Shown here: positions 48,966-59,599 of the stretch, one piece after another
Position numbering within the stretch: position 1 is the first letter of the stretch
Layout: the number at the start of each line of letters is the position of its first letter
Origin: Mauremys mutica
Lineage: Eukaryota > Chordata > Testudines > Geoemydidae
Direction of reading: 5' to 3'
Assembly: GCF_020497125.1 (NCBI RefSeq)
Contig: NC_059077.1
Coordinates: forward strand, 30,765,340-30,829,339
DNA: 64,000 bases
Made by a program: the position numbers and the translations under genes
The notes under the pieces: model-generated
What the model saw: only the letters and a program-made list of their open reading frames with translations
Databases searched by the model: none
What the model was told of the DNA's origin: nothing

Positions 48966-49662
48966 CCATTTTTTAAAAAAGTATTTTTCTCCATTCCTTT
49001 TATCTCAGTTGCTCTGTATTAGTTTTTCATTCTGCCTACTCACCAATTATTAGAATTTTCTCTCCCAGTTCTCTTTCCCACAGATGCTCCTAAACATTTC
49101 CTGAACTGCAATATTCAAGTGGGTTGAAAATTAGGCAAATTAGTTAGTCCTCAGAAACATCCACCCCCAGAGGAAAATCTGAGCTACTATAATTCTCCAT
49201 GTTGTATCCATTTGCCAGGATATTTCTTTTAATCATACCACCACACCTAGGAAGGGCTGATGTTTTGAGTCCAACATGAAATCCTTTTGAGAAACTGTTA
49301 AGTTGATAACTCTAATCTTGTTATGTCTATGGCAAAAAGGTGATTTTTTTTTTACAGTGAGCTAACTAACTCATTATAGTTACCTTGCTGTAAAATCCTA
49401 GGGGAGACAAGAAGCACTTGCAGGTTTTAGTGCAAGATAGCTAGGAAAGGTCAATACTCTATACCCCCGCTTGTGATTGACCTGTTCATGAGCAATCATG
49501 GGCCTGGTATATGTTTGTGTAAAAACACTCATATAAGTTCAAACAACTAAACATTCTTTCAAATAGTGGTCTGTTCACAGACAATTCAAACAGAAAATGG
49601 AATTAAATAGATAAATGATCTGCTGCAAATAGTTATTATATATAATAATAATAATAATAAAT
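48966..49662. other. AT-rich unassigned DNA ending in (ATA)n
   Basis: Nothing recognised except a (TAA)n run at 49640-49661 just before the pogo-like element. Confidence 0.5.
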
Positions 49663-49664
49663 TA

Positions 49665-50381
49665 CCGTATTTTCCGCACTATAAGGCGCACCGGATTATA
49701 AGGCGCAGTCTCAATTACGGGATCTATTTCTGTACTTAACCCATACATAAGGCGCACCGTATTATAAGGCGCATGCTAAAACATACGGTCTACAAAAAAA
49801 GGTAACGGTGTTCATAGTGTAGTAAAAAGGTAATGGAAGCAAAACAGTGAGTTTAGTTGAACTTTATTCTACTATTTAACAATACACTCACATTATTTTT
49901 TAATCAATCTTCTCCCACAAATCCATCAAAGTCATTGATGTTGAATTCTTTCGCAGCTGCTATATTCCCATTTACAACCGCGTAACTGATAGCCTGTAGT
50001 TTGAATTGTGCCTCGTAAGCATGTCTCTTCACTGGTGCCATTTTCAGGGGTCCTTAGACAAACAAATGTTGTTTTGCAGCATACCGGTAGTATACCTACC
50101 GGAGGAGTGGAGAAGGTAAACGTACGTACTGTACGTATTACGTAATGTTCTCTGATTGGTTTATCGCTGCCAGCGTACGTAGTTTACGTATTACGTCCCT
50201 GTGTCAGCGAAAAATGGTCCGACAGTCAATCAAGCAAAGCGCTTACCAAAGTCGCACAACAAAATTTTTACAGATTTTGGAACTCAGTGCACACATAAGG
50301 CGCACCGGATTATAAGACGCACGGCCAATTTTTGAGAAAATTTAAGGCTCTTAGGTGCGCCTTATAGTGCGGAAAATACGG
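49665..50381. mobile_element. pogo/Tigger-like DNA transposon, internally deleted, 717 bp
   Basis: The ends are perfect 28-bp inverted repeats (49665-49692 and 50354-50381) starting CCGTATTTTCCGCACTATAA, flanked by TA on both sides, the Tc1/mariner/pogo target. A 27-bp unit ATAAGGCGCACCGGATTATA(...) occurs in direct orientation at 49681-49707, 49747-49773 and 50295-50321, probably transposase binding sites. The only coding content is a 45-codon ORF (separate entry). Perfect ends mean a recent insertion compared with its neighbours. I recall this end sequence from other vertebrate genomes, including fishes; a search would be needed to confirm it. Confidence 0.92.
49904..50041 (-). CDS. Internally deleted pogo/Tigger-type transposase remnant, 45 aa
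   Basis: On the minus strand the ATG at 50041-50039 opens a 45-codon frame ending in TGA at 49906-49904. It starts MAPVKRHAYEAQFKLQAISY, continues through NGNIAAAKEFNI and ends NDFDGFVGED. The first 36 residues look like the start of a pogo/CENP-B-type helix-turn-helix DNA-binding region (Y...FK......A...GN..AA.EF.I). The acidic ending FDGFVGED looks like the natural C-terminus of a much longer transposase, so about all of the DDE core is missing. The frame itself is intact. I infer a deletion derivative moved in trans by a full-length relative; the small peptide may have no function, though it could still bind element ends only if its DNA-binding fold were complete, which it probably is not. 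Confidence 0.7.
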   Translation of the reverse strand: MAPVKRHAYEAQFKLQAISYAVVNGNIAAAKEFNINDFDGFVGED

Positions 50382-50383
50382 TA

Positions 50384-50619
50384 ATTAATTAATTAGTAGT
50401 AGTAGTATTATCATAGAGCTCCAGTTATGGACCAAGACCTCAATGTGCCAGGTGCAGTACAACCACAGGACTAAAAAGATGGTGTCTCCTAAAATATTGC
50501 AATCTCTGGTTCTAATTTAGAACATTAATGCAGATAAACCGTATTGAAGATGCTGGACCAAATCCTGGTCCCACTGAAGTCAATGGCAAAACACTTATTG
50601 ATTCTCTGTAAATGGTGGA
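50384..50619. other. AT-rich unassigned DNA
   Basis: Contains a short CAAATCCTGGTCCCACTGAAGTCAATGG palindromic-repeat core at 50558-50586. Confidence 0.5.
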
Positions 50620-50800
50620 TTCTCTGTAACTTGAAGTCTTTAAATCATGATTTGAGGACTTCAGTAACTTAGCCAAAGTTTAGGAGTCTTTTATAGGAGT
50701 GGGTGGGCAAGGTTCTGTGTCCTGCAAGGTGCAGGAGGTCCGACTAGATAATCATGATGCTCCTTTCTGATCTTAAAGTCTATGAGTGTCTATGAGTCTG
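50620..50800 (+). mobile_element. Older CR1 LINE 3' end
   Basis: AACTTGAAGTCTTTAAATCATGATTTGAGGACTTCAGTAA followed by GTGCAGGAGGTCCGACTAGATAATCATGATG and TAAAGTCTATGAG matches a CR1 subfamily whose 3' end differs from those at 6590 and 47572. It is more diverged, so probably older. Confidence 0.75.
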
Positions 50801-51000
50801 TGAGACTCCATTGTGGCAAAGATTTGTGTCATAAAGCATTATGCAAGAGCCAAGGATGGACATATTCTTAGCTTTTACCCCTCATATTCTTTGTCATTTT
50901 GGGATTTCCTTTAAATTTCACTTTTTCCTAATCTTTCAAATTCACCACAAGATGTGGAAAATGAAAGATATGCCAATCCCCTAAACTTTAGGCACTAGAC

Positions 51001-51218
51001 CAGTGGTTCTCAAACTTTTGTACCAGTGACCCCTTTCACATAGCAAGCCTCTGAATGAGACCCCCTTATAAATTAAAAACACATTTTTATATATTTAACA
51101 CCATTATAAATGCTGGAGGCAAAGCAGGGTTTGGGGTGGAGATTGACAGCTTGCAACCCCCCATATAATAACCTCACAGTCTCCTGAGGGGTTCCGATCC
51201 CCAGGTTGAGAACCCCTG
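51001..51218. mobile_element. hAT-type MITE (CAGTGGTTCTCAAAC family), 218 bp
   Basis: Ends CAGTGGTTCTCAAACTTTTG and GGTTGAGAACCCCTG form the inverted repeat. An 8-bp duplication with one mismatch flanks it (CACTAGAC at 50993-51000 and CGCTAGAC at 51219-51226). The ends are related to those of the element at 23721, the interior is not obviously so. Non-coding. Confidence 0.88.
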
Positions 51219-53727
51219 CGCTAGACACTCAAGGTGGCTATATTATGAACTAGGTAGCTTCACATTTGCAGGTTTCCAAATTAGGGGCTCAATCGTTCTC
51301 CCATTGAACACAATGGGAGTTTTTGCCATTGACTTTATTAGCAGTAGAACCAGCTTCCAGTTTGGCTCATCTCTAAATACATTCAAAAGTTCAACATCAA
51401 AAACATATAATTTGATGGCCAACTCGAGTCTGTTTTCCTTCTGCTTCTGTTCCCAGTGATTTACATATAGCTATTTTTTCTCCCCCACCCGTCCTGTGCA
51501 TTCTCAAACAGTGAATCAATAGATTTGTCTACACAAAGCATACTTGGCACATATAGTATTTATTTATTTAAACAATTGGTCACTGGGATAGGTTTATGAG
51601 ATACACATCTCATTTTCAAGAGGGTCTCCAGGGATAGCAATCTATACAATCATCTCCAGCATACTTCACAGTAACACAAATAATATAACACAGGGCACTC
51701 AAGAGTCCAAAACTGCAGACAATTTGGAACTTGCAGTTCAGTTTACACTGAAAAGGCTTCTTTAAATAAGGTATTAAGCATTTTATTACATCTTTATATG
51801 TTCTCGAATATATTTTTTAAACAACAGCATATAGGCCTAGTGCTGGCTCTGACATTGGTTAGATTGGTGGCTGTAATCTATATAGCTGTGGGGTTTGCTT
51901 TGTTTTCTTTTGGAGAGGAATAGCAGGGTTAGGAATGGGCAGGGATCTGGTTCTGATTCTTATGCCCTGTTGCAGGCTAGTTTTGTTATTCATAATGCTT
52001 TCTTATATGTTTGGGAATAAGGTTTTATAAATATCTTGGAAAATCTGTGATCGAAGTTCTTTCACAGTCTAAAAAAAAATTCTGTTCTCATGGCAGTATT
52101 CACGTTTGCGAATCATGCTTTGTCCTTAAAGACTAATCATACACCACAACCGAAAAGACTAGTTGTGCTGTGTTTTTGCATTTGACATTTGGAGTAATCC
52201 TTGTAGCAATTCTTCACACCACTTTTCATTCTACTAATTTCATAGGGATTTTCATTGACCACAGAAATGTTGTAAGATAAATTTCCAAAAATATTTTTAC
52301 ATAGATAGTTCTGTGCCCTCCATATGTTGTCAAGTTCTCTGTTTTCATAATGTGATTACAATAAACTCTTGCTTCTTTGAAATAAGCAGGTTTAATGAGA
52401 CTGTCTGGTCTTTGTGGTAGTTTTATTTTTGAAATTTTATTTCAACTTTATTTAAAAGTAGAATGTTTTAAATTGCTCTTTCATTCTTATCTTTGTTAAT
52501 ATTAATTTAAAATGGTAAATGATATATCACTAAGTACATATAGACTAGACATGCCTTTTCTGTTTTTATGGGCTAACAGAAAAAATATTTGCCATTGGAA
52601 AATTTTACTTATTGTGGTTAGCTGCTAGAAATGAGGTTAGAAAAACCCAAGGGACATTGTTCCCTGGAAGGAAGAGTGTCTTAACAAAAATATTAAACTG
52701 ATGTTTTTAAAATATAATTTTCTTAACTTTGGTGAAATAAAATACATTTGTTTTTCAAATGTCTTATTCAAATGAAATATTATACATGATCACACTATCC
52801 TGTGAGGACTGTTTAGTTTCCCTGATGACATTCACTGTGAATTTCATATTGGAGGGAACAAGTATAAATTTTATATGAAAATTATAAATGAAAACATTTT
52901 TGTTTCAGTGAAAACTGTGGATTTTGTAAAGAATTACTTTAAAAAAAGAATTTGCCTTATGCCATGTGAAAAGTATTTTTATAGCATGTGTAACTACGTT
53001 TTTTTGGTCATGTAATGACTCAGTGATGTGCCAATGACAGTTTTAAATTTCTGCCAAATAATTCAACAAATTTAATTCTTTCTATTGTAAAAGTATTAAA
53101 AATGAAATGTTTCTGATATGCAAAACTTGTTTGCTGAGTAACAGCAGACCACTAAAACACACTGACATGCTTAATTATTGGGAGCTCTTTGCAGACAAAG
53201 TGTTTCATTTCTCTGACTTTGACTGAAGACAAAGAAATATGTACCCGGCCAGCTTATTCATCAGAAAGTTAGCATGTCTGTAGAAACTTGTTTTTGCCTG
53301 TTTAGCGGGGCTAAAGTCAACCCAGTGATGGTGATTCCATAGAAATGATCCTTTATACCCCTTGATCAATTTTTGCCTTTTTAAATGGGACCAGTTCTCA
53401 TCTATGCAAATACATGAGTTATTTTCCCCATTGGAAAGCTAATTCATTTTAGAGCTGGATTAGCACTGATAGCCACTTCACTTAGTTGTAGTATGGGACA
53501 CCTATCTGAATTCAGCTGGATGGGAATACTGTTTCTTTTTAACATATACATATATTTTGGTTTCATACAATACTGCCTCTTTGCTAGGGTGGCTTATATT
53601 TACTAATCAGGAGGTTGACCTCTTTCCATAAAATACTAAAATGAAGAACTTTTTAAATGGGAAGCCTACAGTACCCTGCAAGTAGCATGCTTTCTGTGGA
53701 CAGTCCATACTCTTTGGAGTCATTGAG
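51219..53727. other. AT-rich unassigned DNA
   Basis: AT-rich with no recognisable element apart from a TCCCATTGAACACAATGGGAG core at 51299-51319, part of the dispersed palindromic class. 52100-53400 is free of obvious repeats and could include conserved non-coding sequence, which cannot be judged from one genome. Confidence 0.5.
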
Positions 53728-53811
53728 GGACAAATTCTGCTCCTGTACACCTATGTAAATCTGGAATAATTCCAGATTTACACTAGTATTAGTGAGAGCA
53801 GAATTTGGCTT
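53728..53811. repeat. Palindromic repeat (ATTCTGCTC...GAGCAGAAT)
   Basis: ACAAATTCTGCTCCTGTACA...TGTAAATCTGGAATAATTCCAGATTTACA...GTGAGAGCAGAATTTGGCT is a near-complete palindrome with the centre at GGAATAATTCC. Same class as several other scraps in the window. Confidence 0.8.
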
Positions 53812-56800
53812 TGAAGTATTGGCACCACAAGTTTCTTTACCCAGGGCCTGATCATGCTTACTAATAAATTACGTGCTACATATAGAAGAGAGTACCTGAA
53901 GAACAGAGGAAGGAAAGAAACAAAGTTCATGAGCACATCCAGCTGCCAGCAGTTAGTTTAACAGATCACTTGGGATATCAAAATGCATGCAACAGGAAAA
54001 TATTTCCCGCAGGCACTCTGTGTGAAGGCAAGCCCATGGCAGACAGTGAGACTAAGCAAAAAACAAAACCACAAGAGTGTTAAATTAGATAAGCTTAAAC
54101 ACATCGACACATGTCATCCACAAAGTAGGCAAGAACAATAAGATGCATAACATGGATTGATCAAGAACGCGGTGTGTGATGTCTTTTTATGAAGGGTGAA
54201 ATTCACACTTCTGCAAAAGGTCAGCAAGCAACTTTCCCATGCTCACTGAAGTCCTACTTAAGCAGGCTTTTGAGAGTTTAGGTGCACAGGGTTGATTCTG
54301 GCCCATGAAGAGGGGCGGATTTCCTCCACAGAGCATAGGCAAAGCCAAACATTTTTTGTTTCATTTAAGTCTGTCTGAGAAATAGAAACACTCTTAACTG
54401 TGCCAGTGCCAAGAAGACATCACAGAAGATAGATAACCAGTGTACAGTCATAGTCAGCTCCTGGATAGAAGCAACATAGAGAATTGCTACCACTATGAGC
54501 ACAGCTGGGAACTACCAGTGAGCTATGTCCAAGTAGGTATAAGAAAGAAACTTCTATGTTTCCAGCTGAAAAAAGATTGGCTGATGTTATCATCTCCCAC
54601 ATATTGATGTCAGTGGGTGATATGTTACTATATCCTAATTTTTAATGTCTCTTGAAGTATGAGCCGCGAAGTAGGGATAGTGGCCATCATTGTAGGAGCC
54701 ACCTTCCCAATTTGAGCATGAAAGAGATATGGCTTCTTACTTTGTGTTATTAGGTTTTGGAGCATGGATTGCCATGTTCCTAACTACAATCTCAGTGGAA
54801 TAGGGCAGAAAACCTTTTGTTTCAGATCATGATTCAGATGTATGCAAAGGAATGATCATGCTATGGAAGTCCCTATGTCCAATATATAAGGCTAAGATTT
54901 TTCAAAATGGGGACCTATATTTAGGTTCCTAAAACTTCATTTAGCTGCATACATAGGTGACCTGATTTTCCAAAGCGCTGAGCAGCTCTCATTGAAGTTA
55001 TCTGTATCTTTTGTCCAAAACCCCTCAAATAGCAGTATAAAATGATCTAAACTACAGCTTCCAGAAAAAAGGATGAAGCAATTAATGGTCCACATACACG
55101 CTGTTATTTTAGTATAAATACAGAATAAAGATGGCAGTTTGCAAACATTGCAGCTGGTAACATTGCTCATGCTACTCACCTATTATTCAGAAAACTGTTT
55201 TGTAATAAAAAGATTGAAGCCAATGAAGCGACACCAATTTACATGAGTTGAGGAGCTAGCCCATTGGGTGAAATATGTTTATAAGATTTATGTGTTATTG
55301 TTGTCGGATACTAACATCTTCAATATACACAGGGCAGCTAAAGTGCAGCCAGTTGCAATTTGAACTTCCTGATTGTGCCTGACCAGTTCCCTCAAACTTG
55401 ACCTAGATTCTAATACTCATGCTAAATCCTGGTTCATTCCAGAGCAGTGATTGCCACTGCAACAGACTGTGCCGCCAAGTTATGTTGGATAGTAGAAGAA
55501 ATACATGTGACTTAGAAATGGGTTTATTATCCACCAATCCATTGCCCAATGAGAAAAAGGAGGGTGGGGATGGAGCGAAGGAGACGGAACCAAGCACTTA
55601 TGTTCTTATGCACTATTCTATCAATTAGGCTTCCATAGAATTATTACAAGTATGGGTGTGCTGTTTTATGGTGCTGTCTTTGAAAACTTTTATCCAGCTT
55701 CTTTCATCTATGTGTAAACTTAATTAAAAATGCAACTTCAGAAGTTTCTTTTGTGTTGTTGGTGGAAAAATTAATTTAGTATACCAATACTGTGTAATAC
55801 ATTTCTGAATTGTTTTGCATATTATGTTAATAGTCAGTAAATGTGCAAATGTATATAAAGTGACCCTTTAAGAAAGAACAATTTTTAGCTTTAGCGCCAT
55901 TATTTCTCAAAAGCTGAATTATTTAACTTTTACTTAGGTTAAAGTAATTCTTAATGTATTGATCTAATTGATATATTAAGCCAAACATTACATTAAGACC
56001 ACTTTCATGGCTATTATACAAATTCAGCCTGTGTTATTTTTGCTTTTAATGATTCTTGTTTACTCAAAAGTTATTGTCTAATGCAAATTATTTCTTCGTA
56101 CAAGTAGTAATGATAAGGTCGCTTTTGTAATGTTAGCATAATTAAAACATGAGATTGTCCACTTCTTGTCCATTATATGTTAAAATAATGTTATCAGCAA
56201 ATAAAGTATGGCTTACTCTTCCTGTCTATAGATGTTCTCACTTAGTTTTGTACATTACAAGGAAGCTCGCAGAGTGAGTCCTGCATGATTAATGACACAA
56301 TTAAAAATTAGTAATGGCAAATTATTTCATCCTCGGCTCAGTGCTTTTTTGTTAGCAACATTAAGTTGTAACATTTTATGAAAAATAGTTATTTCATAGA
56401 TGTCATGTTATTTTCAGTTAAATCGTGATGCTTACTTGCAAGAGAGCTGAAGCAAACAGATAAGGCAAACCAGACAATTACAAAGTAAGATTTTCACTGG
56501 TGAAGAGTTCTGGATCAGAATAAAAATAATTTTAAAAGTACACGTAACCACAAATATTCTTAGGAAGACAAAGATGAACACTATAGAGGAAAAGAAATCC
56601 TTATATAGCCAACATCTAAATGCTTGCGATTTCCATTGTTTTAGTTGAACAGAGTATTTCTTCAAGTTATTTAAGATGAAACCTCAGATTAGACTATTCT
56701 AACAACAAAGTCAAAGTTAATTAGTCTTAACTAACAGCCAAGTTGTAAACTACTTGAGGTCAGCTCCACCCTCAGGAAAATGAACATTAGTGAGATGTTT

Positions 56801-57599
56801 TAAAGCAGTGTCTGTTTTTATAGGCAGTGCAGGGAAAGGCTAAGCCAATAAAATGTGATCGTTCCATTCTATATTTTAATAGTAGCCTCTAAAGGACAGA
56901 ACACTTCCCTGTGCTTTGATGACAAAACCTTGCACCAAGTTAATAATGTTATGTGATTAAAGAAAATTACTGTCATTTTACTTTGATCCTGACCACTGAA
57001 TGTAACAAGCAAACAGCAATCAAACCTATATCAATCACAGAATTCATTTGGAGGTCACCTCATCGGAGGAGCAACAAAGAAGGCCCCAGAGACCAATTTG
57101 AGTCTTCCTCAGTTTACCTAGAGGATAAATCATAAGGGTCTCAAATGATTCTGGATTTGGGAAAATAAATAAATTTATGAATCTTGGGATGTTGTTTGGA
57201 AATGTTAGGCGTGAGCAGCTGTTGTTAATTATGACTTCATTTTTCCCTCCAGTCTTCTTTGGTTGCATGCCATAACTGCATGGGGCATTGGGGTTTATGG
57301 CTTGAAAATAGCCTTGTCATTTGGTGAAGTCTAACAGAGCAAAGGGGCTTGATAAATGATAAGAATGTTCCTTGGAAAGCTGCTTAGATCAGATTAGTCC
57401 TCAGTTGTTTGTTTTCAGAATCCCAGTAGTCTCTAACAACTAGTAGGTAAATATGCTAGGCCACTGAATTCATGAACCATATAGACAATTTCCAGAAGAT
57501 ATTGAGTTACTCTTAAAAGTTAATTCTCTCACCCTTTATATAGACAAACTGTTTATATGATCTGTTTACAATGTTAAATAAGTCCAATTAATTGTATAA
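53812..57599. other. AT-rich unassigned DNA, possible conserved non-coding element
   Basis: No gene was supported. A palindromic TTTTTCAAAATGGGGACC...CTGATTTTCCAAAG scrap lies at 54898-54980. 55860-56420 has no repeat similarity and is dense in TAAT/ATTA homeodomain-type sites, with an octamer-like ATGCAAAT near 56081; see findings. Confidence 0.45.
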
Positions 57600-57880
57600 T
57601 TAAACTCCCCTTTGGTTTGGGACTACTCGCACACTTAAGCATGTGCCTAACTTCCAGTATTATACTGAAAAGGGGTCTTAACGCTCAATCCTACAAGGTA
57701 CTGAGCACTCTGGCCCTGACCCAGCAAAGCACTTTAGAACTTGTGTAACTTTAAGCACATGAATGATCTCATTGAAGTCAATGGGACTTCTAACATGCTT
57801 AAAATTAAGTATGTTCTTAAGCAGTTTTCTGGACTGTGACAAGAGTGCTCAGTATCTTACAGGACTGAGCCCTTAATATA
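57600..57880. repeat. Palindromic repeat (GCAAAGCACTT...AAGTAGT class)
   Basis: CCCAGCAAAGCACTTTAGAA...TTTAAGCACATGAATGATCTC / ATTGAAGTCAATGGGACT / AACATGCTTAAAATTAAG...CTTAAGCAGTTTTCTGG folds around the central TTGAAGTCAAT. Outer pieces (GCTCAATCCTACAAGGTACT; TCTTACAGGACTGAGC) are also inverted copies. I recall this as a widespread amniote repeat; its name is unknown to me. Confidence 0.75.
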
Positions 57881-59599
57881 TTAAATGAACGCTCTCACAT
57901 AGCACGTTCTATACAAGGATCAGCAAATGGGCCAACAGGAGAGAAACTGATCTAGCTGATCTCACAGGCCTGGTCTACACTACAAACTTAGGTCGACATA
58001 AGCTGCATTAAGTCGATCTAATAATGTATGTGTCTACATTACCAAGTCCCTTCCACTGACCTAAGTGGCCTGTAAAGTTGACTTCTATACTCGAGAGGCA
58101 TAGCACTTGATTCTACATCCACAAGTCGACATGGGAATAGTGCAGACACTGCATTGTGTCATTCAAATGAATTGGCCTCCAGGTGGTGTCCCACAGTGCT
58201 TTGCTGTGACCGCTCTGGAGATGATTTTCAATTCCATTGCATGTCAGCAAGCTACACAGGAAACAGCCGCTCCCCTGTTGAAGCCCTTTGAACTTTTGAA
58301 TTTTAATTTCCTGTTTGATCAGCATGGAGAGCTCACCAGCACAGCTGATCATGGAGACTGAAGGCTGCAAACACGCTCCAGCATGGAGATGGTGGAGCTT
58401 ATTGCTGTGTGGGGAGGCAGAGCTCTGATCCAGCAGAAGAAATGCTGATATCTGTGCCAAGATCGCCCGAGGCATGGGAGATAAGGGCTGCACCAGGGAC
58501 ATGCAACAGTGCTGTGTGAAAATAAAGGAGCTTCACTAAGCGTACCAGAAGACAAGGGAGGTGAACAGTCATTCTGGTTCTGCCTTACAGACATGACGCT
58601 TTTATGAGGAGCTGCATGTGATTCTTGGCAGTGACCCCACAACCACCTCAAAGCGCTCCATGGATACCTCCCAGGAGCCTTGGGTGACCTTGAGCAACAA
58701 CGAGAAGGACATTGTTGATGAGGAAGAGGAGGAGGAGGAGGGGGTTAATGTGAAGCAGGCAAGTGGAGGATCCATTCTCCCTGAAAGCAAAGAACTATCT
58801 TTAACCCTGGAGCCCATCCATTCACAGGACCAGTTGGCAGCAGAGTGTGATGCACCTCTGGTGAGTACACATTGCCACTCAAACTGTAGTGATTACATGC
58901 TATTATTTTTTGTGTTTAATCTGAACAAAAAAGTAGGTGTAGTAGGTATCGGTGGCCACTCCAGCTATGCAGACGGTGCTCTCTGAAAACGATGCTTTAT
59001 GTGCATAGAGCTAGCCTGGGAATCCCCCATAGCAGTCTCTAGGAAGCTTTCATGGAGATACTCTGCAATCCTTTGCAGAAGGTTTCTGGTAAGGGCTGCC
59101 TTATTTCATCCACCACAGTAGGACACTTTCCCGCACCACTCCAGCATTAAGTCTGCCGGCAACATTGCAGCACACAGCACTGCAGCATAAGGACCAGGTC
59201 TGTACCCAGATGCTTGCAGCATCTGCACCCTTGCCGCCTCTGTTACCCTCAAGAGAGTGATATCACATAGGGCCACGTAGGGGAAACAGGGGAAGTTTTC
59301 AGTACTAGCCCTTAAACCAAACAGGTGTGTGTGGGGAGTAATCTCCCCCACACACACCTGTTTGGGGAAATCTGAGTCACACAACCACGCTTTCCCAAAC
59401 ATGCTGTGGTTGTGGTTGGAAGGGAATCACTGTGTATTGCGAGCATCATTGAAAAAAAGAGGAGGAGGGTGGCGGCTTCCTCTTTGTCTCCCTTCCCCCT
59501 GCCCCAACCCAGTGCCGCTTTTGTAAAAAAAACTATTTTGGGGTTTTTACACTGTTGCCTGTCCTCAAGCACCATCCAGGTTACTAGAGGAAAGGGGGC

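Noticed and set aside
58720..58741. Glu codon repeat considered as a plain (GAG)n microsatellite
   Set aside because: It corresponds to the acidic tract expected after the Myb/SANT domain, so it is kept as part of that pseudogene.
58113..58817. Minus-strand frames of 71-129 codons
   Set aside because: Antisense shadows of the Harbinger left end and Myb/SANT exon.
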